Origin: Oceanospirillaceae bacterium
Lineage (GTDB): Bacteria > Pseudomonadota > Gammaproteobacteria > Pseudomonadales > Balneatricaceae
Direction: 5' to 3'
Length of the DNA: 64,000 bases
Assembly (NCBI GenBank): GCA_013215375.1
Contig: JABSRB010000029.1
Span: 1 to 64,000, forward strand
The notes beneath the pieces are model-generated. The model ran no database searches and was not told where the DNA came from. It worked only from the letters and a program-made list of their open reading frames with translations. Positions within the stretch are counted from its first letter, which is position 1; each line of letters begins with the position of its first letter. The translations under genes and the position numbers were made by a program. This document shows positions 1 to 8,196 of this stretch, one piece after another.

Positions 1-2
1 TT

Positions 3-2366
3 TCTTTTATCAATGGCGAGTTAAGCATCAATAAACACCTACGCGCCCCTGCACAGTTTTCCAATCTAAAAGATTGGATCACCGCGAGTTCAGCCCAAAG
101 TGACTTTAGCTTTGACTTAACGCACAGCAACCCTAAGTTATTACTGGCTAAATCGACTGCTAGTTTAAACAACACTGGAATAAACAGCTTACAGATAAAG
201 GGCTCTGGTAATAGCCACTACCAGAGGCAACTATTCAAACTCAACCTTGATCCAACCAGCAGCATAGCCATCAACGGATTACAGTTACCGACATTACAAG
301 CCGACAAGCTGAGCTTATCTTTAAGCAGCGCATTATCCACAACATTTGTCATTGATGACTCACCCTTAATAGAGGCGCTTAAAATTGCTGACTTTTCAGC
401 GATTTTTGTCAGCGACAAGATCCATACCGATTTTGGCTCAATATCACACCTACCACTAGAACTAGCGCTAACAGCTGTAGACTTAGCCAACACTCAACTT
501 TCCATCAATTACCATCTAGCAGAATTACAATTATCGCCAGATAAAAACAACAGTGCCCTACCCTTTAATCGTATTAAGAGTGAATTAAAGGGATCTGTAA
601 AGATTGGCAAAAATCAAATACAAGCGAGTATCAATCCCAAAAGCGAGTTTGAAATCATTGATTTAGCCACCGATGCATTAAGCACTGACCATTTAAAAAT
701 CACCAACAATCAAGCAATATACGCCGCTTTTAATCTCACCACTAAAAAGTCTGTTATAACAGATCATGCTCTCACTATCGCGAGCACTACCTGGCAGAGT
801 ACATTTGGCAAATTTACTCATAGCGATATAGACCTAAAAATAGCGGATCTCGATATCGAAAACCAACGTATTAATGTTCAATTCAACCCTTTTTCTGCAT
901 CCTTACAAGCGAAAAAGCTTCCAGTGAAAAGCATTGAAATCACAGCCAGTGGTAACGCACAGGCTAATAACGGTGAATTAAGCCTAACCCTGAATAAAGG
1001 CTTACTGTTACAGTTAAAAAAACTCAACACCGCGGGCATTCGCGCTAGCACCCTTAAATTGCGTACCACTACAGACAGCCAACTAAAGGCATCGTTAATA
1101 TCTTTTGCAAGCAATCCGCTCAGAAGCATCACACTATCTCCACTGAGCGCTGTGATTACGGGATCTAGTATTCGCTACGCAACACAAAAAATAAATTATC
1201 AGTCACTGTCTGTCAAAGTGCATAGCAGTTCACTGTCACCTCTTCGTATCCGTGCTGACAGCAACATTAAACAAGTATCCTTAAGCCATCACCCAGCGCT
1301 GAAAAAACTAAATATTAGCGCCTCTCACAAAATTGATAACAAGCGCCATAGACTCAATGTAAAGCTAACCAGCCAGCATTTACCAATAGCGATAACGGCG
1401 CAGGTAGATAGCCGTAATCAGTACCGTAATATAACCGGAAACTGGAAACTCTCTCCGATCAATTTAGCAGAGCACGGCCTTACTATCGCTAAAACCTTAC
1501 AGCTAGCTTTGCCTGAAGCACTCAATATTAGTACCGGGCTGTACCAGCAACAGGGAAAGTTTAGTTTAAAAAACAATCGTCTTAAAGGCAGTGCTACTCA
1601 TCAACTTAGCGATCTAGCACTGGATATTAAAACACTCGCGATAGCGGGCATAAACAGTGTTAGTGAGAGTTCCTATAGTAGCGAGGGCAGCAGCCAGTTA
1701 AGCCACAGCGGTAACATAACCATCAGCACTATCAATCACGCTATACCTATGAGCGATTTTAGCGCAACATTTAAGCTGCGCAATCTCTTAAAAGATAGCG
1801 CCACGCTCTCAATTAACAACACTAAAGCAATTATCTTAGAGGCAAACCTGAGCGTAGATAACTTCAAAATCCCACTCAAACACCCGCGCGGAGCATCCGT
1901 GCTGCATTTTTCTAACCTACCACTCAACAATTTACTGGCCCTTGAGCAGCAACCGAGCCTAACCGGCACAGGCACTTTAGCCGGAAAGCTGCCTTTTAAT
2001 TTTATCGACAAACAACTGTGGATCAAAAACGGTGAAATACACAGCACTGACAACGGCTACATTCGCTACCATGCAAACGATCAAGTACGCGCCTTCGCCA
2101 ACACCAATGCCGGTTTAGACATCGCTTTAAATGTACTGGAAGACTTCCACTATAAAGTGCTTTCTATTAATGCTAATTACACCCCCAATGGCGATTTAAT
2201 ACTGCACAACAAACTATCGGGGAAGAACCCTAACTGGCAAAACGGACAACCCATCGAGTTTGCCATCAACATCGAAGAAAACGTCTTACAATTACTCAAG
2301 GCATTACAATTTAGCGATCAGCTAGCAGAGCAAATACAAAAAAAAGTAGAGAAATCCCAAAAATAA
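3..2366 (+). CDS. ydbH: YdbH-family envelope protein (AsmA-like lipid bridge), 5' end missing
   Basis: The frame is open from base 3 to the TAA at 2366, giving 787 visible residues; the N-terminus lies outside the window. E. coli YdbH is about 880 residues, so roughly 90 are missing. The sequence is long, low in complexity and rich in Ser, Asn, Leu and Thr, with alternating hydrophobic and polar residues, as expected for the long beta-groove of AsmA-like proteins. The last third (from about base 1900) is the most conserved-looking part, with NGxIRYHAN-like and LNVLEDFHY segments typical of the DUF748/YdbH C-terminus. In E. coli YdbH spans the periplasm and moves phospholipid to the outer membrane, redundantly with TamB and YhdP. 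The call rests mainly on ynbE and ydbL following directly. Confidence 0.88.
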   Translation, partial: SFINGELSINKHLRAPAQFSNLKDWITASSAQSDFSFDLTHSNPKLLLAKSTASLNNTGINSLQIKGSGNSHYQRQLFKLNLDPTSSIAINGLQLPTLQADKLSLSLSSALSTTFVIDDSPLIEALKIADFSAIFVSDKIHTDFGSISHLPLELALTAVDLANTQLSINYHLAELQLSPDKNNSALPFNRIKSELKGSVKIGKNQIQASINPKSEFEIIDLATDALSTDHLKITNNQAIYAAFNLTTKKSVITDHALTIASTTWQSTFGKFTHSDIDLKIADLDIENQRINVQFNPFSASLQAKKLPVKSIEITASGNAQANNGELSLTLNKGLLLQLKKLNTAGIRASTLKLRTTTDSQLKASLISFASNPLRSITLSPLSAVITGSSIRYATQKINYQSLSVKVHSSSLSPLRIRADSNIKQVSLSHHPALKKLNISASHKIDNKRHRLNVKLTSQHLPIAITAQVDSRNQYRNITGNWKLSPINLAEHGLTIAKTLQLALPEALNISTGLYQQQGKFSLKNNRLKGSATHQLSDLALDIKTLAIAGINSVSESSYSSEGSSQLSHSGNITISTINHAIPMSDFSATFKLRNLLKDSATLSINNTKAIILEANLSVDNFKIPLKHPRGASVLHFSNLPLNNLLALEQQPSLTGTGTLAGKLPFNFIDKQLWIKNGEIHSTDNGYIRYHANDQVRAFANTNAGLDIALNVLEDFHYKVLSINANYTPNGDLILHNKLSGKNPNWQNGQPIEFAINIEENVLQLLKALQFSDQLAEQIQKKVEKSQK

Positions 2367-2477
2367 CTAGTAACATTAGTGTGTTTGCCAGATTGACCTG
2401 AACTTAACAAGCAGTTAGCATCTAAATACTACTATGAGACCTCATTATCTTGGTTATGCATATAAAAGGAGAGACCC

Positions 2478-2696
2478 ATGCCAGAAACCATTAGCAATAA
2501 AGTGGCGAGCGTAAAACTCAGCGTCGCTTTATTAGCTTGTACTTTTGTTTTGGGTGCCTGCGCTCCCAGAATTGCCATTGAGGCACCTAAAGAGCCTATC
2601 ACCATCAACTTAAACGTCAAAATTGAGCATAAGATACTGATCAAAGTAGACAAAGAAATTGATGATTTATTTAGCGAGAAAAGCGACCTTTTCTAG
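2478..2696 (+). CDS. ynbE: YnbE family outer-membrane lipoprotein
   Basis: A 72-residue lipoprotein. A signal peptide ends in a lipobox (LGAC) and the lipidated Cys is followed by APRI. The mature part contains APKEPITINLNVKIEH, nearly identical to E. coli YnbE. AAAGGAGAG lies just before the ATG. In E. coli YnbE sits in the outer membrane, multimerises by beta-strand stacking and joins the C-terminus of YdbH to complete a lipid-conducting bridge. It follows ydbH by 111 bases and is followed 12 bases later by ydbL, so the three are probably one operon. The N-terminal region before the hydrophobic stretch is longer than in E. coli (61 residues). Confidence 0.93.
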   Translation: MPETISNKVASVKLSVALLACTFVLGACAPRIAIEAPKEPITINLNVKIEHKILIKVDKEIDDLFSEKSDLF

Positions 2697-2708
2697 GAGG
2701 ATGACAGC

Positions 2709-3044
2709 ATGAACAAAGCATTTTCAACAATAGCAGCCCTGTTGCTGTTAATTTCATTCAGCACCTTTAGCGCCGCTTTAAGCATGGACCAAGCGAAAGC
2801 ACAGGGGCTTATCGGTGAAACCTCATCCGGATACTTAGGTAGCGTAAAGTCAGGGCCCAGTGCCGCTGTTGCCAACTTAATAAAATCCATCAACGTACAG
2901 CGCAAAGCCGCCTTTGCCACTAAAGCGACTAAAGCAGGTGTCAGCGTCTCCGTTATGGCCAAACGTGTAGCACAACGCCTGTTTCAAAAAGCCGCTAAAG
3001 GTGCTTATTTACAAAGTCCTGCAGGGAAATGGTATAAGAAGTAA
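2709..3044 (+). CDS. ydbL: YdbL family periplasmic protein (DUF1318)
   Basis: A 111-residue protein with a cleavable signal peptide (hydrophobic core about residues 8-20, cut near SAALS). The rest matches the DUF1318 layout: an AKAQGLIGET motif, a GYLG turn, a long helix containing NVQRKAAF, and a C-terminal AxRLFQKAAKGAYL...GKWYKK segment. AGGAGG lies about seven bases before the ATG. In E. coli YdbL is thought to act as a periplasmic chaperone that keeps YnbE from multimerising in the wrong place. It is the last gene of the ydbH-ynbE-ydbL set; a MITE-like element begins seven bases after its stop codon. Confidence 0.92.
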   Translation: MNKAFSTIAALLLLISFSTFSAALSMDQAKAQGLIGETSSGYLGSVKSGPSAAVANLIKSINVQRKAAFATKATKAGVSVSVMAKRVAQRLFQKAAKGAYLQSPAGKWYKK

Positions 3045-3050
3045 TCACTC

Positions 3051-3214
3051 TAGGAGGCTGTCCGAGAACTACGATCGTAGCGAGAGCAAGGATTTTTGAG
3101 TCAAAATTAACGGTTATTTGAGGCGAATAGCGTGCTATTTAACGAAAATTAGCGTTAATTTTAACCAAATAGGGTTGATCGCAGTAAATCAGTCTGTTCT
3201 CGGACAGCCTCCTA
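3051..3214. mobile_element. MITE-like inverted-repeat element, copy 1
   Basis: A 164-base element starting TAGGAGGCTGTCCGAGAAC and ending with the reverse complement of the same 19 bases. It is flanked by TA at both ends. The interior holds ACGATCGTAGCGAG near the left end, a central AATAGCGTGCTATTT palindrome and a TTAACGAAAATTAGCGTTAA palindrome. It encodes no protein. Two more copies of exactly the same length lie at 10104-10267 and 10266-10429. The TA borders and terminal inverted repeats fit a non-autonomous element moved by an IS630/Tc1-type transposase; none is in the window, so the source is inferred. Confidence 0.85.
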
Positions 3215-3215
3215 T

Positions 3216-3236
3216 GGGTTAGCGACACGCTAACCC
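3216..3236. other. Short perfect hairpin between convergent genes
   Basis: GGGTTAGC (3216-3223) and GCTAACCC (3229-3236) form an 8-bp stem with a GACAC loop. It lies between ydbL and the convergent minus-strand gene, directly beside the MITE-like element. No clear T-run follows on either strand, so it may be a weak bidirectional terminator displaced by the element. Its function is unproven. Confidence 0.4.
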
Positions 3237-3243
3237 TGTTAGC

Positions 3244-3372
3244 TTATCTCTCCATATTAAGTGAGCAAGTAGACTCTTGCACTTGCTGATAATATGCTTT
3301 ATCTCTCAGCATTTTAGCCGCACTTTTATCTAACAATATAATCGTATTTTCACGCAGCAGCAACAAGCGACT
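3244..3372 (-). pseudogene. In-frame coding-like tail after the TGA of the 3373-3771 gene
   Basis: Reading on in the same frame past the TGA (3373-3375) gives 42 sense codons and then TAA at 3244-3246. The tail starts SRLLLLRENTIILLDKSAA and has an ordinary protein composition. A run of this length without a stop is not rare by chance, but its position and amino-acid character suggest the original C-terminus of the neighbouring gene. The alternative is non-coding sequence open by chance. Confidence 0.35.
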
Positions 3373-3771
3373 TCAGTTAGTTCTGATAGAATAATTGAGC
3401 AAAAAGTCCCAGTCAGCTTTGGATAACATATAACTGTATAGTGTCATTTTGTGGTATCCCTGCTCGGTAGCGGCGCTGATAATAATATGAGTTACGAAGA
3501 AGGAGCTATCAACTAACAACTCCGCTTTATAGCCTTTGAGTAACAAAGCGCCATCTTGAACAGCTAACAGTTGCTGCTTGTTTCGACGGTAAGACCTGTA
3601 GGGTTGATAAAGAACACTTAATGCCGCAAAACCCAGCATAACAAGACCCAACTCTGACCACTGTTTATCGTATATAAAATACATCAGCTGAAGAAAGCCC
3701 AGTATAAATAGCGGCCACCTTAGCTCAAATAAAAAATGTTTTTTAACGTCAAAATACAGATATCTATCCAT
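3373..3771 (-). CDS. Small membrane-anchored protein of unknown function, possibly truncated
   Basis: A 132-residue protein of no family I recognise. It has a short cytoplasmic N-terminus, two closely spaced hydrophobic segments (about residues 17-35 and 39-56), a basic YRSYRRNKQ turn, and a soluble C-terminal half that looks like a small beta-rich domain. The arrangement resembles YcxB-like small membrane proteins, but I cannot confirm that. The frame stays open beyond the TGA stop for 42 more plausible codons, to a TAA at 3244-3246, so this may be a gene shortened by a nonsense mutation. No strong ribosome site is visible. Confidence 0.6.
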   Translation of the reverse strand: MDRYLYFDVKKHFLFELRWPLFILGFLQLMYFIYDKQWSELGLVMLGFAALSVLYQPYRSYRRNKQQLLAVQDGALLLKGYKAELLVDSSFFVTHIIISAATEQGYHKMTLYSYMLSKADWDFLLNYSIRTN

Positions 3772-3926
3772 TTAAGCTGAACTTCCCTTATGTGTAGTAA
3801 TTCAGATTGAGTAATACAACAAGTGATCAAATGAATAAAGATTAAGATAGGTTATTCTTTAAGTTAAGCATTTTTCTATTGCTACTCTCTTTTGATTTCC
3901 TGATTGCGCACAGAGACCACATACTA

Positions 3927-4922
3927 TTAAAAATTCCCCCCGCGTGCAGGCGTCGCATCCAAGCCCGCATCAAAATCCTTAGTTAACTGCTGCAACTCTT
4001 TAATATGTGCGATCCAAAAGTCTTCGCTATTAAACCAGGGGAAAGCCAGCGGGAAAGCAGGATCACTCCAACGTTTAGCGAGCCATGCGGTATAGTTTAT
4101 GACGCGCAGCGCCCTTAAAGCAGGCACCCAGCCAAGTTGCTGCTCAGGAAAATCTAGTGACTCTTGATAACCTTCTATCAACTCTGACAACTGCTTTTTC
4201 TGCTGTATTTTATCTCCTGCTAAAAACATCCACAGATCTTGCATCGCAGGACCACTCATTACATCGTCAAAATCCAGTAACACTGGCCCAGAGTTAGTCA
4301 TCAACACATTTGATAAGTGACAATCACCGTGTATGCTCAAAAAGCTATCGCTAAAATCTGCCGGCAAACATTGATCTATTCGCTGCAACAGTGCATTAAC
4401 GCATTTTCTGTAAAGCGCTAACTGCTTTTTAGGCAACCAGCTAGCAGCTAAGAAATCAGCGTTATCACTACCCATGGCCTGAGGATCAAAAACGTTGCGC
4501 ACTGTTAACTGATAACTGCCTGTCGCCGCATGCATCTCTCCGATAATCTGTCCCAGCTGGTAGAGATTATCGAAGTTATCAACTTCGGGCATACGCCCCA
4601 TTATTTTTTGCTGTACTGAACAGTAAAAGCCATCAAATTCAACGATAGTATCACCCGCGGCACTCACCAAGTTCTTTGCTGTTTTCACGCCAGCGGTACT
4701 AAGCTTGGCGGCAAAGCCATGCTCTTCTTTGATCTGCTCTATAGTCCAGCGTCCCGGTCGATAAAACTTGGCAATCACCGGCGGTCCATCTTCCACACCC
4801 ACCTGAAACACCCTGTTTTCATAGCTGTTAAGCGGATAACAATGACCACTAACCTCAACACCAAAAGCCTCCACCGCATCCAATACCATATCCGGTTGTA
4901 ATTCTGAAAATGAGCGATACAT
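3927..4922 (-). CDS. srkA: Stress response kinase A (YihE family Ser/Thr kinase)
   Basis: A 331-residue aminoglycoside-phosphotransferase-fold kinase, close to the 328 residues of E. coli SrkA. Visible features are the N-terminal SFSELQPDMVLDAVEAFG segment, the nucleotide-binding VIAKFYRPGRW with its catalytic-type Lys, the catalytic loop IHGDCHLSNVL and the metal-binding LLDFDDVMSGPAMQDLWMF. AAGGA lies eight bases before the ATG. In E. coli SrkA is a cytoplasmic kinase that counters MazEF-linked programmed death under envelope stress. Here it is monocistronic and is not followed by dsbA, its partner in enterics. The C-terminal ATPARGGNF tail is extra. Confidence 0.92.
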   Translation of the reverse strand: MYRSFSELQPDMVLDAVEAFGVEVSGHCYPLNSYENRVFQVGVEDGPPVIAKFYRPGRWTIEQIKEEHGFAAKLSTAGVKTAKNLVSAAGDTIVEFDGFYCSVQQKIMGRMPEVDNFDNLYQLGQIIGEMHAATGSYQLTVRNVFDPQAMGSDNADFLAASWLPKKQLALYRKCVNALLQRIDQCLPADFSDSFLSIHGDCHLSNVLMTNSGPVLLDFDDVMSGPAMQDLWMFLAGDKIQQKKQLSELIEGYQESLDFPEQQLGWVPALRALRVINYTAWLAKRWSDPAFPLAFPWFNSEDFWIAHIKELQQLTKDFDAGLDATPARGGNF

Positions 4923-5065
4923 AATAAAGATCCTTCAGTGATTAGTTTTAGCTGCGAGCATCATGTTTTCGAACTTAAATACCTACAACATTTTTTACCA
5001 GAAACGGTGCTTTTTATCTAATTGATTTAGCAGAAAACTCATCACAGCATAAAAAGATTTTATCT

Positions 5066-5110
5066 TTTCTCTGTGTAGCGAAGCGCCTCTGTGCCCTCTG
5101 TGGTAAATTT
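5066..5110. repeat. Dispersed CTCTGTG element, copy A (half element)
   Basis: A stretch containing CTCTGTGTAGCGAAGCGCC followed by TCTGTGCCCTCTGTGGTAAA. The same sequence recurs at 5849-5943, 29193-29292 and 42321-42398, usually as both arms of an inverted repeat; here only one arm is obvious. It sits directly before the AGCTTTT heptamer array, in the spacer between srkA and rpmG. It is non-coding. Confidence 0.7.
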
Positions 5111-5160
5111 TTTAGCTTTTAGCTTTTAGCTTTTAGCTTTTAGCTTTTAGCTTCTAGCTA
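5107..5160. repeat. Heptamer tandem array, unit AGCTTTT
   Basis: AGC recurs with exact 7-base period at 5114, 5121, 5128, 5135, 5142, 5149 and 5156. Five units are perfect AGCTTTT, the sixth is AGCTTCT and the seventh is partial. A T-run leads in from 5107. It abuts the CTCTGTG element on its left and lies 15 bases before the rpmG terminator. It carries no coding signal; slippage-prone arrays of this kind usually vary between strains. Confidence 0.9.
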
Positions 5161-5174
5161 TTTATTCCAGACAC

Positions 5175-5202
5175 AAAAAAGCCCCAGTAAAAACTGAGGC
5201 TC
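5175..5202 (-). terminator. Rho-independent terminator after rpmB-rpmG
   Basis: On the minus strand AGCCTCAGT and ACTGGGGCT form a nine-position stem with a 4-base TTTT loop, followed by TTTTTT. One position is a G-T type pair. It begins 18 bases after the rpmG stop codon and is the expected end of the ribosomal protein operon. Confidence 0.85.
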
Positions 5203-5219
5203 TTTGAAACAAAAATCAA

Positions 5220-5390
5220 TTACTTGATTTTAGCTTCTTTGTACATTACGTGCTGACGAATACGAGGATCAAACTTTTTGATCTCCATTTTCTCAGGCAT
5301 AGTACGTTTGTTCTTGTCTGTTGTGTAGAAGTGACCAGTACCAGCTGATGATACTAGACGAATCTTTTCACGATTACCTTTAGAAGCCAT
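5220..5390 (-). CDS. rpmG: 50S ribosomal protein L33
   Basis: A 56-residue protein beginning [20 protein letters not shown] and ending in the YKEAKIK-type tail of bacterial L33; E. coli L33 is 55 residues. It contains no Cys, so it is the zinc-independent (C-minus) form. It binds 23S rRNA near the E site of the large subunit. The start codon lies 12 bases after rpmB, and a terminator follows, so rpmB-rpmG is a two-gene operon as in most gammaproteobacteria. Confidence 0.97.
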   Translation of the reverse strand: MASKGNREKIRLVSSAGTGHFYTTDKNKRTMPEKMEIKKFDPRIRQHVMYKEAKIK

Positions 5391-5402
5391 GATCTATCCC
5401 CT

Positions 5403-5639
5403 TTATACTTTTTCGCCGCGAGCGCGCATTTCTGTAAGAACGATATCAATACCTTTCTTATCGATGATACGCATGCCTTTAGAAGAAACACGTAGACGTA
5501 CGAAACGGTTCTCTGTTTCTACCCAGAAACGATGCCAATGCAAGTTAGGTAAGAAACGACGACGCGTTTTACGTTGAGAGTGGGAAACATTGTTTCCTGT
5601 TACTGGGCGCTTGCCCGTAACAACACAAACTTTAGCCAT
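5403..5639 (-). CDS. rpmB: 50S ribosomal protein L28
   Basis: A 78-residue protein with the L28 hallmarks [30 protein letters not shown] and [18 protein letters not shown], ending RARGEKV. Length and sequence match the usual gammaproteobacterial form. It is a structural protein of the large subunit. It precedes rpmG on the same strand by 12 bases, and radC lies further upstream in the same orientation, which is the conserved radC-rpmB-rpmG order. Here about 410 bases of repeats separate radC from rpmB. Confidence 0.98.
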   Translation of the reverse strand: MAKVCVVTGKRPVTGNNVSHSQRKTRRRFLPNLHWHRFWVETENRFVRLRVSSKGMRIIDKKGIDIVLTEMRARGEKV

Positions 5640-5848
5640 TTTAAAAACTCCAAATTAGGAACAAGTTACATCTATTCTGATACTTATCGGCAAATAAATT
5701 GCCTCAGGTGGAGCGTCCGTAACAAATTAGACAGATATCCCAGACCAGTTCAACGAATAGAAGCCGCGTATACTACCCACTTGGTTAGCAGATAGCTAGG
5801 GGGACTAATGAATTAAGTCATTAATTTAGTCTTTAGTCCTCGATTCTT

Positions 5849-5943
5849 TCCTCTGTGTTCTCGGTGTCCTCCGTGGTGAAATAAGTCTTTTAAAATCTTT
5901 TCTACCACAGAGGGCACAGAGGCGCTTCGCTACACTGAGAAGT
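5849..5943. repeat. Dispersed CTCTGTG palindromic element, copy B
   Basis: Two arms face each other. The left arm carries CTCTGTGTTCTCGGTG and TCCGTGGTGAAA. The right arm carries TACCACAGAGGGCACAGAGG followed by CGCTTCGCTACACTGAGAAG. The centre is AT-rich. The right arm is the reverse complement of copy A. The element fills much of the 410-base spacer between radC and rpmB and is followed by a heptamer array. It is non-coding; it could fold as one large hairpin if transcribed. Confidence 0.75.
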
Positions 5944-5973
5944 TCAAGAACAGTAAACCTTTAATTTTTTATC

Positions 5974-6050
5974 TTATGACCTATGACTTATGACCTATGA
6001 CCTATGACCTATGACTTATGACTTATGACTTATGACTTAGGACTAGCTTC
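5974..6050. repeat. Heptamer tandem array, unit YTATGAC
   Basis: Eleven contiguous 7-base units run from 5974 to 6050. Ten are TTATGAC or CTATGAC and the last is TTAGGAC. The array ends one base before the radC stop codon region (radC ends at 6052 on the minus strand). It lies 30 bases from the CTCTGTG element copy B. It shows no coding signal and no dyad symmetry, so it is not a CRISPR array. Confidence 0.93.
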
Positions 6051-6051
6051 T

Positions 6052-6726
6052 TCACAACAACCCTCGCTGTGCGAAAGAGACTGGGGCTGAGCTTCCTATA
6101 ATGATGTGATCTATGACGTTTACTTCAATCAACTCTAAGGCTTTAGATAAACGCTCGGTTATCTGTTTATCGGCCAATGAAGGCTCTGCTACTCCAGAGG
6201 GATGATTGTGCGCAAGGATAACGGCAGCAGCATTGTAGGACAGTGCCGTTTTCACTACTTCCCTAGGATGCACTGAGGCACTGTTGATACTTCCTTGGAA
6301 GAGGACCTCAAAACCCAACACACAATGTTTATTATCCAAGAACAAACAGGCGAATACTTCGCGCTTTAAATGACGCAATTGACTGATTAAATAATCACTC
6401 ACACAATTGGGATTATCCATCACACTACCCTGCTGCAACTGTGCAGCCAGATGCCTGCGGTTCATTTCAAGCACTGCTTGCAGTTGCGCATACTTAGCGG
6501 CTCCTAGACCTTTGCCGCTACAAAAAGAACTTTCACTCGCCTCCAGTAACGCTCTTAAACCACCAAAATTTTGCAATAAGTGTCGGGCTAATTCAACGGC
6601 ACTGACGCCTTTAACTCCGGTGCGTAAAAATATAGCCAACAGCTCGGCATCTGATAGTGCAGCCGCACCTTGTGCCAATAGCTTTTCTCTAGGACGCTCA
6701 TTCACCGGCCAGTCTGGTATTGCCAT
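6052..6726 (-). CDS. radC: RadC family JAB-domain protein (UPF0758)
   Basis: A 224-residue protein. The chosen ATG ([17 protein letters not shown]) has AAAGGAACAATA upstream and gives the usual family length; an upstream in-frame ATG at 6780 would add 18 unlikely residues. The N-terminal half has the helix-hairpin-helix UPF0758 domain ([23 protein letters not shown]). The C-terminal half is a JAB/MPN domain with the metal site motif [12 protein letters not shown]...D. Despite its name a DNA-repair role is not established; the JAB fold suggests a metal-dependent hydrolase. It is divergent from coaBC, as in E. coli. Confidence 0.95.
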   Translation of the reverse strand: MAIPDWPVNERPREKLLAQGAAALSDAELLAIFLRTGVKGVSAVELARHLLQNFGGLRALLEASESSFCSGKGLGAAKYAQLQAVLEMNRRHLAAQLQQGSVMDNPNCVSDYLISQLRHLKREVFACLFLDNKHCVLGFEVLFQGSINSASVHPREVVKTALSYNAAAVILAHNHPSGVAEPSLADKQITERLSKALELIEVNVIDHIIIGSSAPVSFAQRGLL

Positions 6727-6941
6727 TATTGTTCCTTTTTTAATACATAATACCTCGAGCACTGTGCAACTTTTAGTCACTCACGACTTTTTAGGCTTTC
6801 TCCCTAGAAAACTTCTTTAGCAAGCGATAAACAATTCGTTAAATCTTTGCTAAATAGCCACTCTCTTCTTCGAAAAACCGGTTCATGATGGTATCTTAGC
6901 GACTTGTAAAATTAAGCATCGTTATTAAAGGCCTTTACGGT

Positions 6942-8141
6942 ATGCAACGACTTACCAACAAAAGAATTATTCTTGGAATTACCGGCGGAATTGCCGCTTA
7001 TAAAAGCGCAGAATTAACCCGTTTCTACAAAAGTGCCGGGGCAGATGTACGCATCGTTATGACCCATGCCGCGACACAGTTTATCACCTCACTTACCTTA
7101 CAAGCGCTCTCTGGCAATACAGTCCACACTTCACTTCTGGATCCAGAAGCTGAGGCAGGTATGGGCCATATTGAACTTGCCAGATGGGCTGACATTATCG
7201 TAATTGCCCCCGCGAGTGCCGATTTTATGGCACGCCTTGAAAGCGGCATGGCAAACGATTTACTCACGACTTTATGCCTGGCGACTGATGCCCCCTTGGT
7301 ATTAGCCCCGGCGATGAATCAGGCGATGTGGCGATCAGCGCACACACAAAAGAACCTGAAATTATTAGAGCAGCGCGATATTACTTTCTGGGGACCTGCA
7401 TCTGGCGAGCAAGCTTGTGGCGATGTCGGCCCAGGTCGTATGTTAGAGCCCATTGACATTGCACTGCTAACGGCCCAGCGCTTTAGTAATCTATCACTAA
7501 GCGGCAAGACAGTGCATATCACGGCTGGCCCCACTCGTGAAGCAATTGATCCGGTGCGTTATATCTCTAATCACAGTTCGGGAAAGATGGGTTATGCCAT
7601 TGCTCAAGCGGCGATAGAGGCGGGTGCTAAGGTCAAAATCATTAGCGGGCCGGTCAATATCCCCTGCCCTGATCGTGTCGATTGTGTACAGGTAGAAAGC
7701 GCCGATCAAATGCTCGCCGCCGTATTAACCGATATAGATGAATGCGATATTTTTATTGGCTGCGCCGCAGTGGCTGACTTTAAGCCAGCAGTGCTCGCCG
7801 ACAACAAACTAAAAAAAGGTACCAGTGCCACCATGACACTGGAGCTGGTTAAGAACCCTGATATTGTCGCCACCGTCGCAGCAAGATCTAACAAACCTTT
7901 TACGGTCGGTTTTGCCGCTGAAACACAAAATTTACTCGAGCATGCTCGGGCGAAGCTCAGTAGTAAAAATTTAGATTTAATTGCCGCTAATGACGTCGCT
8001 AATGCTGAAACAGGCTTTAACGCCGACAGCAATGCACTGACCTTAATTAGCGCTGATGACCAGCAGCATTTAGCCCTAACCAGTAAAACAAAATTAGCGC
8101 AGCAGTTGGTTGCTCATATCGCCGAATTGGTTAATCGCTAA
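6942..8141 (+). CDS. coaBC: Bifunctional phosphopantothenoylcysteine decarboxylase / phosphopantothenate-cysteine ligase
   Basis: A 399-residue two-domain enzyme of coenzyme A synthesis. The N-terminal CoaC flavoprotein domain (about 1-190) shows ITGGIAAYK, the catalytic His in GHIELARWAD, the PAMN motif and the essential Cys in GEQACGDVGPGRM. The C-terminal CoaB domain (about 190-399) shows ITAGPTREAIDPVRYISN, HSSGKMG and the KLKKG lysine motif. It joins cysteine to 4'-phosphopantothenate and then decarboxylates the product to phosphopantetheine. It heads the coaBC-dut-algC-argB-slmA series; the divergent spacer to radC carries its promoter. Confidence 0.97.
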   Translation: MQRLTNKRIILGITGGIAAYKSAELTRFYKSAGADVRIVMTHAATQFITSLTLQALSGNTVHTSLLDPEAEAGMGHIELARWADIIVIAPASADFMARLESGMANDLLTTLCLATDAPLVLAPAMNQAMWRSAHTQKNLKLLEQRDITFWGPASGEQACGDVGPGRMLEPIDIALLTAQRFSNLSLSGKTVHITAGPTREAIDPVRYISNHSSGKMGYAIAQAAIEAGAKVKIISGPVNIPCPDRVDCVQVESADQMLAAVLTDIDECDIFIGCAAVADFKPAVLADNKLKKGTSATMTLELVKNPDIVATVAARSNKPFTVGFAAETQNLLEHARAKLSSKNLDLIAANDVANAETGFNADSNALTLISADDQQHLALTSKTKLAQQLVAHIAELVNR

Positions 8142-8196
8142 TTTTTAATAAACAGCAGTCAGAATTAATGCCTGCCTTTAATAGAACTTTATAAAA

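Noticed and set aside
5974..6050. Possible CRISPR-like or regular repeat array
   Set aside because: Units are 7 bases with no spacers; it is a simple tandem satellite. No CRISPR array or cas gene is present.
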